A DNA stretch of 64,000 nucleotides from Burkholderiales bacterium. Its GTDB lineage: Bacteria; Pseudomonadota; Gammaproteobacteria; Burkholderiales; Burkholderiaceae_C. This document shows, piece after piece, positions 18,618 through 29,249 of this stretch. The translations under genes and the position numbers were made by a program. A model generated the notes under the pieces. It worked only from the letters and a program-made list of their open reading frames with translations. It ran no database searches and had not been told where the DNA came from. Each line of letters begins with the position of its first letter. Within the stretch, counting starts at the first letter, position 1. The stretch is taken from positions 1,280,083-1,344,082 of the forward strand of contig CP070653.1 in assembly GCA_020354665.1 (NCBI GenBank). Reading direction: 5' to 3'.

Positions 18618-21600
18618 TCAGGCGGCCGTCACCACGCCGGCGTAGTGGCTGACCAGCGACAGCAGTTCCTCCTCGGAGTACGGCTTGCCCAGGTAATGGT
18701 CGACGCCGAGCTCGGCTGCATAGTCACGGTGTTTCTGCGCAATGCGCGAGGTGATCATCACCACGGGCAAGCCGGCGAGATTCGGGTCGGCACGCAGGTT
18801 GCGGACCAGGTCAAAGCCGTCCATGCGCGGCATCTCGATGTCCGACAGCACAACCGATGGTTTTTCTTCGGCGAGGCGCTCGAGCGCCTCGAAGCCGTCC
18901 TTGGCGAGTGCAACGCGGTAGCCCTCGCGCTGCAACAAGCGCTGCGTTACGCGGCGCACGGTCAGTGAATCGTCGACGACGAGCACCAGCGGAGCCAGTG
19001 CGGCCTGCACTGCCGCCGCACCCGGCCCCTCGGTGGTTGGCCCCGCGACCGCCTCGCGCATTGCCGCGAGCGCCGGCTCCCCGTACAGCACGGCCAGTGC
19101 CACCGGGTTGTAGATCAGCATCACCGCGCCCGAGGCCAGCAAGGTGATACCCACCAAACCGGGCAGGCGGGACAGTTGCGGCCCCAGGTTCTTGACCACG
19201 ACTTCCTGATTGCCGAGCACCTCGTCGACATGCAGCGCGACGGTCTGCTGTGCGCTTCGCACGATCACCACCGGCACGTTGCGCGCCGAGCCCTCGAGGC
19301 CCCGTGGGCTCGACTGCAACAACGCGCCGAACCAGAAGAACGGCAGCACGCGCTCGCCGAGCCCGTAGGTCCCGCTGGTGTAAGCCGCTGCGATCTCCGC
19401 CGGTGACGCACGACGCACCACCTCGACCAGCGTCGACGGCAGCGCGACCGTCGTGTCGCCACAGCGCACCATCACCACCTGCGTCACCGCGGTCGTCAAC
19501 GGCATCACGAGCCGGAAACTGGTGCCGCGACCGGTCGTGGTGGCCGTATCGACGCGCCCCCCCAGCGCGGTCACGTCCGAGCGCACGACATCCATGCCGA
19601 TGCCCCGTCCGGCGAGTTCAGTGACAGCGCTCGCCGTCGAGAATCCGGGCGTGAAGATGAGGTTGGCCAGCTCGGCATCGGTAGGGTCGCGCCCCGCCTC
19701 GAGCAGACCCATTGCCTCACCGCGCGCCCTGATCGCAGCCAAGTCCAAGCCAGCGCCATCGTCGCGGAACTCGACCGCGACCTCGTTACCCTCGTGGCTG
19801 ACCGTAACAGTGATGGTGCCGGTCGAATCCTTGCCCGTGGCCCCTCGGCTTTCCGGGCTCTCGATGCCGTGCGTCACGCAGTTGCGCAACAGGTGCTCGA
19901 ACGATCCCGTCATCCGATCCAGCACGCCGCGGTCGACTTCGATCGTGCCACCGACAATGTCCATGCGCACCTGCTTGGCGGTCTCCTTGGCGGCCTGACG
20001 AACCACGCGGTACAGCCGGTCGGCCAGGCTTTCGAACTCGACCATGCGGGTGCGCAGCAGGTCATCCTGCAGGTCGCGCGTCAGCCGCGCCTGCGCGGCG
20101 AGTTCGTCCTCGGTGGTCTGCAACGCCCGTCGAAGCGTGCGCTGCACGGTGGCGACGTCGTTGACGGACTCGGCGAGCATCCGCGTGAGCTCCTGGAACC
20201 GGGTGAAACGGTCCATCTCGAGCGGGTCGAATTCCTGCGACAGGGCCTTGGCGGCCTCGATGCGCGATGCGATCTGGCTTTCGCCCTGCAGCTCGAGCTC
20301 TCGCAAATGGGCCCGCATGCGCTCCAGGTTGTCGCTGAGATCGCTCACCGAGCCGCGCACCTGGGCCACTTCGACCTCGATGCGCGCCCGGCGGATGCTG
20401 ACCTCGCCCGCGTGGTTCACCACCCGCTCCAGCAGCGGTGCGCGAACCCTGACGACGCCCGGGCCGGCGCTAACGGCGCGTTCGTGGCTGCGCCGTTCGA
20501 GCAGCGGCGGCGCCTCGCCGCCCAACGTGCGGTCAACCATGAACTGCGACCAGTCGATGCCGGCCGACCGCGTCGCCCCGACATCCGCCGGCTGCGTGAG
20601 CGGCGGGATCGACAACGTGGGTTCGGGCGTCTCGACGGCCTCTGGGGACACCGCGGGCGCGTCCGGCGGCCCCGCCGACAGCGGCAACTCGAGCGCGGGC
20701 CAGTTCGCCTCGGCGGCCGGAACGGACTCGACCGCTGGTGCGGACTCCATCGCTGGTCCGGGCGGCGCGGGCGGCGCATCGACGTGCTGCCCATGGCCCT
20801 GCGTATCGCGTAGACGCAGCGCATCGAAGGTTGCCGAAAGCGCGTCGACCCTCGCCTGCAAAGGTTCGATGTCCGCTGCAGTCGTTTCGCCTTCGCCGGC
20901 GTTGGCGCGCACGATCTCCCGCTCAATGGCGGACTCGAGTCGGTGCGCCATTTCTCCGAGCAGCATCGCGCCGGCCAGCCGTGCGCCACCCTTGAGGGTG
21001 TGCAGGGTGCGCATGCAGCCAGTCGCCAGTCCGACATCGTCGGGGCGCTGCAACCAGTCGCGCAGGCGGGCGGCCAGTTGCGGCAGCAACTCCTGCCCCT
21101 CTTCTTCGAAGATCGGGAATAGCTCGGGATCGACCGCGTCGACGGCGTCAATGTCCTCGTCGATATCCACCAACCGAGCCTTGCCATCGATGCGGCTGGG
21201 CAGCGCAGGCTCGACGGGCTCGGCCAGCGTGTGCAGCGCGGTCGGCCCGAACGGTGCGTACTTCGGAAGTGGCGGCTCGCCCGGTGCTGCGTCTTCTTCG
21301 GACGGCGGCTGCGCGGCCTGCAGCGACGCTTCGTCTCTTGCGTGCGCAACGGGCGGTTCAGGCTCGACGCTGGCGTCGGCCATCGTCTGCGGCAATTCGG
21401 TCGCTGCCGTCGACTCGGCGGGCGTGTCGACAGGGGACCCGGCGTCTTGGGTTCCCGTGGGTTGCGCGGGAACGGCCAAATCCTGCGCTGCCGATTCCAC
21501 CGCCGCAGCCGGGTGCGCGGCTTCGACCCGCTCGTCCGCCGGAGGCTGGATATCCTGATCGATCGCCCGCTCGGCCGGCATCGCGACGTCGGGCGCCATG

Positions 21601-24600
21601 AGGCTGTGCTCTGCTGGCTCCTCGGTGGGCATCGCAACGCCCTGCGGCTCTTGCGACACAGGCGATTCCACCGTATCGGCGGCCATCTCGGCCGCCGCCT
21701 CTGGCTGCGGCCAAGTCTCGCCACTGGGCTGCACGTCGCCATCGAAGGCATCGGCAACAGCGAGTTCGGGCTGCTCGTCATCGATCGAACGATCGAGCGG
21801 TGTCGGCGCAAACTCGCCCTGCAGTTCACCCGACGTCGAGTCGGCGGCCGGTGGGCTCGACGCGAGCGCCTCCAGGCGCCGCGCTACTTCGACTTCGTGG
21901 GCCGCCAGGCGTTCACGCAACGGGGACGGCACCGACTTCAGGAACCCTGCCGCGAACTGGTGCAGCAGGCGGCGGATTTCCTCGGCGGCGTCGTTGAACA
22001 GTAGCGCCTCGTCTGGGGTGCCCCGGCCGATCGCCTGCACATGATCGAGCCCGTGCTCGACAGCGCGCGCCAAATCCGAGAGGTCGTGGTAGCCCACGGC
22101 GGCCGCGTTACCCGCCAGCGAATGCGCAAGGGCGACCGCCGTTTCGCCGGGCCCGCGACCGAGTTCGTGCGCCCATTCGGCCATCTCATTGGCCAGACGC
22201 CGCGACAACTCGTCGGCTTCGTTCAAGAAGATGTTGAACAGCGGGATCGAAACGCGCAGGGGGCCGATCACCTTGACCTGTTCTTCTTCGGAGGCGGCGA
22301 CGATGGCCGCCGGTTCAATCTCGTCAGCCAGCGGCGCCGCAGGCGTGATCTCGACGGTCTCGGGTACAGCCTCCGGCGCGGTCGCCGGCGGCGCGCCCGG
22401 CGCGCCCGCTGCGGACTCGTCGATGCCCGGGCGCTGCTCCTGCGAGGTGTCCGCGACGGACGGCAGGGCGACGTCGAACGAGTCGTCCATGAAAGTGATT
22501 TCGACGCCTTCGGCTGACCTGCCAGTGGGCCCGGGCCGCTCTTCCTGTGATTCGGCGAGCACCATCCGGTCGGTGACTTGGTCGAACGTCGGCGGCGCCA
22601 TCGCCTCGACGGGTGCCGGAACTTCGAATCCGGAGAAATTGAACTCGATTGCCTGCGGCTTGCCGGCCTCGGCCCCGCCCGTGGCCGTCGTCGATGCGTC
22701 GGCGACAGCGGGCTCCCGCGGCATCGGCGGCAATTCGAGATCGGCCGCCGAGGGCAGCCCTTCAGGCAGGCCTGCCGCGATCGCCGCCCCCGGCAGGGGC
22801 AGGGCCACCGACTCGCCGCGCAGGCGCAGTGCGTCGGCAGCGTGCTCGACCGCGCCAGCCCGATGTCCGCCGCCGCGTCGATTGGCGATCGCGCCGATCC
22901 AGTCGTCGAGATAAGCAACGGCCTGCTCGGTCACGACCAGCAGTTTTTCATCGGCATGCGGGTGCTCGGCCAGCCGTGCGTTGTAGAGCTGCTCGCAGGC
23001 CCAGGCGGCTGCGCCGAAGTCGCTCAAGCCCACCATGCGCGAGCTGCCCTTGAGGGTGTGGAACGCGCGGCGCACGGTGGTCAGCGCGCTCAGATCGTCG
23101 CCGCGCTCCACCAGTTGGCCCAGCGCTTCGCGAGCGCCCTGGACGACTTCGCGCGCCTCCTCGAGGAAGATCTCGCGCATCTCGTCGTCTTCTTCGACCC
23201 CGCTGGCCCCTGCTGCGGCGGCCGGGACAGCTGCGGTTGCAGCCGCTGCGGCGCCTTGTGCGTCGGCAGGTTCCGACTTGGCGCGCAACGCGCCGATCTC
23301 CGTGGGCGGGGAGACCGACGCCGACACGCTAACGACGAAGTCCGACAGTGCGTCGGCGACCTGTTTGCGCGCCTGGTCGATTTCGCTTGGGTCTCGGGCC
23401 CGCTCGAGGATAGTGCGCGATTTCGAGATGGAAGCCGCCAACCCCGGCTGATCCGCGAGCACCGCTTCGTGCGCGATCCGCTCCAGTTCCAGTGTGACCT
23501 TGCCAAGCGGTACGTCGTCGCTGGCCGCCGCAACCGCCAGTGACAGCGCACTTTCGATCAGGTGCTGTGCCCCTTGGTCAGCTGGCTCGAGCCCGCCGAA
23601 CCCCGAGATCGCACCGGTGCGGCCCATGACCGGACTGAGCGTGCCCTCGCGGGGCTCATAGATGAACAGCGAGCGCGCCAGCTGGGGCTGCACGTTGAGC
23701 ATGTCGATCAGGAAACCGAGTGCGCCCAGGTTGCCAGCGATCCGCTCGAAGCGGCCCTCGCGCGCGGCCTGTTCTGCGATAAGGCCGCCCCCGATCAGGG
23801 CGTCGATTTCATCGCGCATACGCACCACGGTCTGCACGGCGGACTCGATGCCGAGGACCGCCAGCACGCCACGCATCGAGGCCAGCTGACCGGGCACCGG
23901 GAGCAGCACGCTGGTGTCGTCGGGCTTGCGGAAGAACTGGTCAATCGACTTCTCGGCCTCGCCCAGCGACACCTGCAACTCGTGCACCACGCTGCCCATC
24001 GTCTGGCGGTCGGAGACGCGACGATAGAGCTCCTCCATCCACGGCTCGAGCGGGCCTGCGGTGACACCTTGACGTGCATGCTGGATCCGATCGGCCAGCC
24101 GCACCATCCGCGCGCCAAGCTCGGGGTGGTCGAACTCGGCATCCTCGAGCGTCGCATCGACCGCCAGCATCGCCGTGGCCACTTCCATCGCGAGTTCGGG
24201 CGCTGGCGAACGCTGGCTTTGCACGGTCTGCGCGGCGGCGTGTTGCAATGCATCGGCGAGCGCCGCGCCATTGGCATGCAAGTGCTGCAGAGAATCGCCA
24301 ACCAGCGTGAACTGCTCGGCCAAGCCGCTCAGCCGATGCAATTCGTCGCCGGCGACTGCCGACCAGGCATCTTTGGCTGCACTCAGTCGCTTGCGCGCCT
24401 GAGCGATCCACGCCGGGTCGAATCGACCGAGCCGGGTTGCCTCGTAATCGACCTGCTGCCCGGAGGCCAGTGTGTAGCGTTCTCGTACCTTGGCCAGCCG
24501 TGGGGCATCGCGCCCCGGTCCACGCGCCTGGGCGCAGAAGAACAGCAAGTCCTCGGCCAAGCGCTCCGAAACCTCGACGCCCTGCGCATCGCCCGACTCG

Positions 24601-25382
24601 ACGGCGCGTTCGCACAAGCGCAGCTGTGCGAGCAGCCTCGAGCCCACCCGCTTGGCATAGACGTCGCGACGGATCAAGCCGCGGGCCTGACCCTCGAAGA
24701 AGGCGGCGGCCAGCTGCCACAGCGCCCGGCTGGTCAGCGATGGAGCCCCCGCAGCCAGCGCCGCGAAGAGCTTGCTGGCTCGTTGCGCAGACGCATGCGT
24801 GTCGCTTCGCATCAACGGGAGCAACAGCATCTCGAATTCAACGCGCGCTTGGCCATCCGCGGCACGCGGAGCGACGTCAGGCTCGATCTCGATCTCGCGC
24901 CACTCCCAGTCGACCGACCACAGATCGGCCGGATGGATGCGGTCGGCGCCAGCCAGCTCCTGGACGGCCCGGTATTGCGGAAACAACGCCAGCGCCGGCA
25001 GCGGCTTGCCCGCGAGTCGGCGCGCGATGTAGTCGAGTAGCGCGAACGAGGTGCGCTCAAGGCTTTCCACCGCACCAGCGTCCAGCGGCTTGCTCCCACT
25101 CGCCAGGCGCTGTACCGCGGCTTCGCTGGCGCGCAGCACCTGGGCCGCAGCGGGCAGCCCGACCAGTTCGAGGGCACCCACGCCCTGATGCAGATGATGG
25201 CGCGCGCCGCGCAACACCGCGGGGTCGACCATGTCGACATCCGAGCCCGCGTGCGCCTGCGATTCCTTCAGGTGGCGCCGCAGCGCCTTGTGCGCCGCCT
25301 CGAGCGAGCGGCGCAGCTCGTCGTGAACCCATGCCAGGGCGCTCAAGTCAGCGCTCTGCGGAGAGTTGCGATTCAGATTCAT
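18618..25382 (-). CDS. pilL: Type IV pilus chemosensory hybrid histidine kinase (PilL/ChpA)
   Basis: Giant CheA-type kinase (2254 residues) of the Pil-Chp system that governs twitching motility and surface sensing. An N-terminal Hpt-like domain has a degenerate site around HHLHQGVGALE (residues ~61-71). Three phosphotransfer sites look intact: HTLKGSSRMVG at His775, HSLAGNAAAVG at His1087 and HTLKGGARLAG at His1461. They are separated by long Ala/Pro/Glu-rich linkers. Next come the dimerisation and ATPase domain (VVNHAGEVSIRR, HLLRNCVTHGIE, DDGAGLDL, GRGIGMDVV), a CheW-like domain, and a receiver domain with LVVDDSLTVRR, phospho-acceptor Asp2181 in LSDIEMPRMDG and GKPYSEEEL. It is the last gene of pilG-H-I-J-L. 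Confidence 0.95.
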   Translation of the reverse strand: MNLNRNSPQSADLSALAWVHDELRRSLEAAHKALRRHLKESQAHAGSDVDMVDPAVLRGARHHLHQGVGALELVGLPAAAQVLRASEAAVQRLASGSKPLDAGAVESLERTSFALLDYIARRLAGKPLPALALFPQYRAVQELAGADRIHPADLWSVDWEWREIEIEPDVAPRAADGQARVEFEMLLLPLMRSDTHASAQRASKLFAALAAGAPSLTSRALWQLAAAFFEGQARGLIRRDVYAKRVGSRLLAQLRLCERAVESGDAQGVEVSERLAEDLLFFCAQARGPGRDAPRLAKVRERYTLASGQQVDYEATRLGRFDPAWIAQARKRLSAAKDAWSAVAGDELHRLSGLAEQFTLVGDSLQHLHANGAALADALQHAAAQTVQSQRSPAPELAMEVATAMLAVDATLEDAEFDHPELGARMVRLADRIQHARQGVTAGPLEPWMEELYRRVSDRQTMGSVVHELQVSLGEAEKSIDQFFRKPDDTSVLLPVPGQLASMRGVLAVLGIESAVQTVVRMRDEIDALIGGGLIAEQAAREGRFERIAGNLGALGFLIDMLNVQPQLARSLFIYEPREGTLSPVMGRTGAISGFGGLEPADQGAQHLIESALSLAVAAASDDVPLGKVTLELERIAHEAVLADQPGLAASISKSRTILERARDPSEIDQARKQVADALSDFVVSVSASVSPPTEIGALRAKSEPADAQGAAAAATAAVPAAAAGASGVEEDDEMREIFLEEAREVVQGAREALGQLVERGDDLSALTTVRRAFHTLKGSSRMVGLSDFGAAAWACEQLYNARLAEHPHADEKLLVVTEQAVAYLDDWIGAIANRRGGGHRAGAVEHAADALRLRGESVALPLPGAAIAAGLPEGLPSAADLELPPMPREPAVADASTTATGGAEAGKPQAIEFNFSGFEVPAPVEAMAPPTFDQVTDRMVLAESQEERPGPTGRSAEGVEITFMDDSFDVALPSVADTSQEQRPGIDESAAGAPGAPPATAPEAVPETVEITPAAPLADEIEPAAIVAASEEEQVKVIGPLRVSIPLFNIFLNEADELSRRLANEMAEWAHELGRGPGETAVALAHSLAGNAAAVGYHDLSDLARAVEHGLDHVQAIGRGTPDEALLFNDAAEEIRRLLHQFAAGFLKSVPSPLRERLAAHEVEVARRLEALASSPPAADSTSGELQGEFAPTPLDRSIDDEQPELAVADAFDGDVQPSGETWPQPEAAAEMAADTVESPVSQEPQGVAMPTEEPAEHSLMAPDVAMPAERAIDQDIQPPADERVEAAHPAAAVESAAQDLAVPAQPTGTQDAGSPVDTPAESTAATELPQTMADASVEPEPPVAHARDEASLQAAQPPSEEDAAPGEPPLPKYAPFGPTALHTLAEPVEPALPSRIDGKARLVDIDEDIDAVDAVDPELFPIFEEEGQELLPQLAARLRDWLQRPDDVGLATGCMRTLHTLKGGARLAGAMLLGEMAHRLESAIEREIVRANAGEGETTAADIEPLQARVDALSATFDALRLRDTQGHGQHVDAPPAPPGPAMESAPAVESVPAAEANWPALELPLSAGPPDAPAVSPEAVETPEPTLSIPPLTQPADVGATRSAGIDWSQFMVDRTLGGEAPPLLERRSHERAVSAGPGVVRVRAPLLERVVNHAGEVSIRRARIEVEVAQVRGSVSDLSDNLERMRAHLRELELQGESQIASRIEAAKALSQEFDPLEMDRFTRFQELTRMLAESVNDVATVQRTLRRALQTTEDELAAQARLTRDLQDDLLRTRMVEFESLADRLYRVVRQAAKETAKQVRMDIVGGTIEVDRGVLDRMTGSFEHLLRNCVTHGIESPESRGATGKDSTGTITVTVSHEGNEVAVEFRDDGAGLDLAAIRARGEAMGLLEAGRDPTDAELANLIFTPGFSTASAVTELAGRGIGMDVVRSDVTALGGRVDTATTTGRGTSFRLVMPLTTAVTQVVMVRCGDTTVALPSTLVEVVRRASPAEIAAAYTSGTYGLGERVLPFFWFGALLQSSPRGLEGSARNVPVVIVRSAQQTVALHVDEVLGNQEVVVKNLGPQLSRLPGLVGITLLASGAVMLIYNPVALAVLYGEPALAAMREAVAGPTTEGPGAAAVQAALAPLVLVVDDSLTVRRVTQRLLQREGYRVALAKDGFEALERLAEEKPSVVLSDIEMPRMDGFDLVRNLRADPNLAGLPVVMITSRIAQKHRDYAAELGVDHYLGKPYSEEELLSLVSHYAGVVTAA

Positions 25383-25430
25383 GGACAGGCTGGCGGGGGA
25401 TGACGACGAGAAAAGCTCAAACGCCGTGGG

Positions 25431-27749
25431 TCAGCTGATCTTGAAGCGCGCGACCGTGGCCTTGAGTTCCTCGGCCGTGCGAGCGAGGTCACGCACCATC
25501 TGCGAGGTCGAGCGCGTGCCCTCGGAGGTCTGCTCGGTCACCGCGAAGATGTGCTGGATGTTCTCGGCCACGACGTTGGCCGACTGCGCCTCCTGCTGCG
25601 CCTGCTGCGAGATGCTCACAATCAGTGTGGACAACTCGCGCGTCACTCGGTCGATGTCGGCCAGTGCAGCACCGGCGGCATCGGACAGGCGCGTGCTTTC
25701 GACCACGCCCTGCGTCGAGCGCTCCATCGCTGCCACCGCATCCTGCGTGTCGGTCTGGATTGCCTTCACCAGAGCCGCGATCTGCCGCGTCGCATCACCG
25801 GACCGCTCGGCCAGGCGCTGCACTTCCTCGGCCACCACCGAGAAGCCACGGCCCGCCTCCCCGGCGGATGCTGCCTGGATCGCCGCGTTGAGTGCCAGCA
25901 CGTTGGTCTGCTCGGTGATGTCGGAGATCAGCTCGGTGATCTCGCCGATCTCCTGTGAGCTCTCTCCCAGTCGTGTGATGCGCTTGGCGGTATCCTGGAT
26001 CTGCTCGCGCATCGAGTTCATGCCGCCAATCGTGTTCTGAACCGCGGCGTAGCCGGTCTCGGCTGCCGTGAGTGACTGGCGTGCGACCTCGGCAGTAGCC
26101 TGGGCCTGGGCCGACACGTCGTTGATGCGGTTGGCCATCCGCAGCATGGATTCACCGGTCTCACGGATTTCGCGCAGCTGCTCGGTGGACGCCGCGAGCA
26201 GTTCGGTCGAGGTCTGCTCGACCTGTTGCGTCGTTTCGGTCACCAGGATCGCCGTCCCCTGCACCTGGGCAACCAGGTTGCGCAGTTCCTCGACGGTGTA
26301 GTTGACCGAGTCGGCGATCGCGCCGGTAATGTCTTCGGTCACGGTCGCTTGCTGGGTCAGGTCACCCTCGGCCACGGTCTGCAACTCGTTCATCAGCCGC
26401 AGAATGGCCGCCTGGTTGGCGTCGTTGACGCGCTTGGCCTCGTGTTCCTGGCGTTCGGCTTCGAGTCGCTGCTGCTCGGCCTGCGCAGCGCGGACGGTTT
26501 GGTCTCGCGCGAATACCCGCACCAGGCCGACCGAAGCCAGCGCCGCCAGCACGGCGAACGATAGCAACACGAGCAGCCTGGCACCGCCCACACCGCTTTG
26601 CGCGGCCATCCCCTGCTGGACGGCCTGCAGCCCGAGCCGCAACGGTTCGCTGTCCCGGACGATCGCGGCCTGTGCCTCGCGCGCCGATGCGAGCCCCTGC
26701 AGATTGCCCAGGACGGCTTCGGCTTGAGTGCGCGTCCCTTCGAATCGCTTCAGCAACGTCGCCAAGCGGTCCTTGACCTGGGGGTCGCGCGCCGCCGGCA
26801 GCCGCAGGTCGGCGCTGCCCTCGTCAAGGCCCCGGGCGACGTCCCGAAACGCATTGAGATCCTTGCCCAGCGTCGCCCCGGCCTCGGCACTGACGCCATC
26901 GATCGTCAGTACCTCGTTGGCGCTCTTGCCAATGCGCTGCGTCAGCATCACGAGCTGGCTGGCGGCCGAGAGTTCGGCGGGTGTCGCCGCCTGCTGCTGC
27001 TTCAGCGATTGAATCGATTCCGCAATCGGGAGCAGGTCGGCTGACCCGCGGCTGATGGCGCGCAGGCCTTGTCCGACCTCGATCAGGACCTGCTGCTGAG
27101 CCAGCACCGCCTTGGCGTTGCGCTCGGCTCGATCGACCATCGGCAACAGCGTATCGAGCGAGTCCTGTAGCGCGGCGGGCGCAGCGGCAAGTTCACCATC
27201 GCCGGATTTCAGGCCCCGCACGTTGCGCGCAAGCAGATCGCTGCTCTCGCGCGTCTCGGCGAACGCCTGAACATTGCCGAGCAAGGCCTGCGTCACGGAC
27301 TTGGCCAAGCGCTGCGACTGGGTCTGTGCGTCGCCGAGGGCCGCCATCTGCGCCGCACCGCGGTTGGCCGAGACGATCGCGAGCACGGCCGTCGCGAGCA
27401 AGCCGATCAAGCCGACTGCGATCATTGTGCCGAGCATGCGCTGCTGCGCCGCCAGCGGTCGGTTGCCAATCAGCGGCAACCCGCTGCCGACTTCGACCGC
27501 GCCTTCGCGTTCCGGTGCGCGCGTGTCGCTGAACTCGCTGCCCGTGGCGGTCGACGGCCCGACGGCGTCGGCCGGCTCCACGGCTGTAGCGCTCGCCGCA
27601 CTCATCTCCAGCGTGACGGTGCCATCGGGGTTGACATGCAGATCGTTGCCCCGGTCGCCGGGGATCACGTTGTCGAACGCCGAATCCAGGTCGTCGTCGA
27701 TGTCCGCCCGGCTGCGGCCCTGTCTCCTGATGCGGTCGAACAAGCCCAT
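25431..27749 (-). CDS. pilJ: Methyl-accepting chemotaxis protein PilJ
   Basis: Transmembrane receptor that feeds the PilL kinase. The 772-residue protein has a cytoplasmic N-terminal segment of ~90 residues, a transmembrane helix near residues 110-130, and a long periplasmic region with paired Gln/Ala-rich helices. A second transmembrane helix (~residues 385-410) is followed by a HAMP-like stretch and the signalling hairpin with tip [20 protein letters not shown]. In the tip, [18 protein letters not shown] is the conserved kinase-contact region. The ATG at 27749 (MGLFDRI) is preceded by GGAG and fits better than the upstream ATG. 55 bp after pilI, 48 bp before pilL. Confidence 0.95.
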   Translation of the reverse strand: MGLFDRIRRQGRSRADIDDDLDSAFDNVIPGDRGNDLHVNPDGTVTLEMSAASATAVEPADAVGPSTATGSEFSDTRAPEREGAVEVGSGLPLIGNRPLAAQQRMLGTMIAVGLIGLLATAVLAIVSANRGAAQMAALGDAQTQSQRLAKSVTQALLGNVQAFAETRESSDLLARNVRGLKSGDGELAAAPAALQDSLDTLLPMVDRAERNAKAVLAQQQVLIEVGQGLRAISRGSADLLPIAESIQSLKQQQAATPAELSAASQLVMLTQRIGKSANEVLTIDGVSAEAGATLGKDLNAFRDVARGLDEGSADLRLPAARDPQVKDRLATLLKRFEGTRTQAEAVLGNLQGLASAREAQAAIVRDSEPLRLGLQAVQQGMAAQSGVGGARLLVLLSFAVLAALASVGLVRVFARDQTVRAAQAEQQRLEAERQEHEAKRVNDANQAAILRLMNELQTVAEGDLTQQATVTEDITGAIADSVNYTVEELRNLVAQVQGTAILVTETTQQVEQTSTELLAASTEQLREIRETGESMLRMANRINDVSAQAQATAEVARQSLTAAETGYAAVQNTIGGMNSMREQIQDTAKRITRLGESSQEIGEITELISDITEQTNVLALNAAIQAASAGEAGRGFSVVAEEVQRLAERSGDATRQIAALVKAIQTDTQDAVAAMERSTQGVVESTRLSDAAGAALADIDRVTRELSTLIVSISQQAQQEAQSANVVAENIQHIFAVTEQTSEGTRSTSQMVRDLARTAEELKATVARFKIS

Positions 27750-27803
27750 GTCAACTCCGTCCACTGTGCTTGACGGACCGTCGCCTGCGGCTGCGGCCCG
27801 TCG

Positions 27804-28325
27804 TCAACGAAATACCTTCAGAAATCGCTCGTCGGCAGCGAGCGTCGCCAGATCCAGCGCCTGCCAGATGCGCTGCTCTCTGTCCCGCCATTGAGCCGGT
27901 GCAAACGCAGGCGCCTGGGGGTTGCCTTGCACTTCGGCGGTGAGCTGCGACGTGCTGCGCAGGCCGGCCAGGCGATCCACCAGCAGGGCGGCGTTGACCT
28001 GAAGCGAGGCGCCCAGCGCCACCAGTCGGGCCTGTTCGCCGCTGTCCCGCCCTGCCTGGCCGATGCCCAGAAACACCGCGAGATCGATCACGCCGTGCAA
28101 GCTGCCGCGAAGGTTGGCGACGCCCAGGAACCACGGCTGCGTGTGCGGAACGGGCAGGCACGCCACGACAGGGAAGATCTCGCCGGCCTGGTGCAGCGGG
28201 ATCAGCAATCCGTGTCCAGCGCACTCGACCGCGAGCCACCCAGAGGTCGCCGGCTGCTCGCGCACCGATTGCATGCGCTCGGCCAGGCGCGCCTGGAAGT
28301 CGCGAAGCGCGTCACGTCGCGCCAT
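27804..28325 (-). CDS. pilI: CheW-like coupling protein PilI
   Basis: A 173-residue protein consisting of one CheW domain, expected to couple the PilJ receptor to the PilL kinase. Recognisable parts are the first strand WLAVECAGHGLLIPLHQAGEI, quoted by its ends WLAVEC and HQAGEI, and the CheW core WFLGVANLRGSLHGVIDLAVFL (WFLGVANLRG, then VIDLAVFL). The C-terminal ~35 residues are rich in Trp/Gln/Ala and less conserved. It sits between pilH and pilJ on the same strand, as in other betaproteobacterial pil clusters. Confidence 0.93.
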   Translation of the reverse strand: MARRDALRDFQARLAERMQSVREQPATSGWLAVECAGHGLLIPLHQAGEIFPVVACLPVPHTQPWFLGVANLRGSLHGVIDLAVFLGIGQAGRDSGEQARLVALGASLQVNAALLVDRLAGLRSTSQLTAEVQGNPQAPAFAPAQWRDREQRIWQALDLATLAADERFLKVFR

Positions 28326-28374
28326 GCCGCACCTTACCGAAGACGTCGCCGCGCTCGATCACCGGGCTGCCGTG

Positions 28375-28740
28375 TCAGTCGAGCGCGCGGATCTTGGCCA
28401 ACAGTTCATCCGCGTTGACCGGTTTGACCACGTAGTCGCGCGCGCCTTGTCGCATGCCCCATAACTTGTCAGTCTCCTGGCTCTTGCTCGTGCACATGAT
28501 CACCGGCACATCGGCGAAGCGCGGATCCCGGGTGATCGAACGGGTGAGCTGAAAGCCGTTCTGCCCGGGCATGACGACGTCCATCAGGATCAAGTCGGGC
28601 TTGTCCTCGGCAAGGCGCCGTATCGCCTCGTCGCCGTTCTCGGCCGTCCGCACCTCGTAACCGCGCCTGCCGAGCAGTTCGGAAAGGACATGCAACTCGG
28701 TCTTCGAATCGTCAATCAGCAATATCTTTTGGATCGTCAT
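28375..28740 (-). CDS. pilH: Response regulator PilH
   Basis: Single-domain CheY-like receiver, 121 residues. Visible residues: acidic pair in ILLIDDSKTE, phospho-acceptor Asp in LILMDVVMPGQNG, Thr in IMCTSKSQETD and Lys in YVVKPVNADEL. The segment KLWGMRQGARDYVVKP is typical of PilH. In the Pseudomonas system PilH tunes PilT-driven retraction and acts as a phosphate sink for the kinase. The ATG at 28740 (MTIQKIL) has GGAG 14 bases upstream; the frame is open further upstream but without conserved residues. Between pilG and pilI. Confidence 0.94.
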   Translation of the reverse strand: MTIQKILLIDDSKTELHVLSELLGRRGYEVRTAENGDEAIRRLAEDKPDLILMDVVMPGQNGFQLTRSITRDPRFADVPVIMCTSKSQETDKLWGMRQGARDYVVKPVNADELLAKIRALD

Positions 28741-28796
28741 CTTCGCTGTTCTCCACGCGCCGCGCAGCGGCCCGGCGGGGCTCCGCAACCGGCAGT

Positions 28797-29201
28797 TCAG
28801 GCTGCACGGCGGTACTGCTGCACCGCTTGGATCAATTGATCCTTGGTAAAGGGCTTGGTCAGGTAGTCTTCCGAACCCACCATCCGTCCGCGCGCCTTAT
28901 CGAACAGACCGTCCTTGCTCGAAAGCATGATCACCGGCACGTCAGCAAACCGTGGATTGCGCTTGATGATGGCGCAGGTCTGGTAGCCGTCCAGGCGTGG
29001 CATCAGGATGTCGCAGAAGATCAAGGCGGGATCGTGATCGTTGACTTTCGACAGCGCGTCGAAACCGTCTTCGGCCAGCACGACTTCGAATCCACCCTGG
29101 CGCAGGAAGATCTCGGCGCTACGACGGATCGTGTTGCTGTCGTCGATGACCAGCACCTTCGCGGGCCGGGTCGACTCGTTGGGCGGGGCTTCGGGACTCA
29201 C
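28797..29201 (-). CDS. pilG: Response regulator PilG
   Basis: CheY-like single receiver domain (134 residues) that in the type IV pilus system promotes extension through the PilB motor. Key residues: VLVIDDSNTIRRSAE, phospho-acceptor Asp in IFCDILMPRLDGYQT, Ser in IMLSSKDGLFDKARG and Lys in DYLTKPFTKDQL. The start was chosen at the GTG at 29201, because TAGGAG lies eight bases before it; a GTG at 29234 in the same frame has no such site. First gene of the pilG-H-I-J-L series, 48 bp after the rubredoxin gene. Confidence 0.94.
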   Translation of the reverse strand: MSPEAPPNESTRPAKVLVIDDSNTIRRSAEIFLRQGGFEVVLAEDGFDALSKVNDHDPALIFCDILMPRLDGYQTCAIIKRNPRFADVPVIMLSSKDGLFDKARGRMVGSEDYLTKPFTKDQLIQAVQQYRRAA

Positions 29202-29249
29202 GCGATGCACTCCTATGGAACTCGGACGGGTCACAATGAGCCCAAAGGC

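Noticed and set aside
18857-25040. Many long plus-strand reading frames (for example 22578-23543 and 23562-25040) opposite pilL
   Set aside because: They are shadows of a GC-rich gene: Arg/His/Gln-rich, without motifs or ribosome-binding sites.
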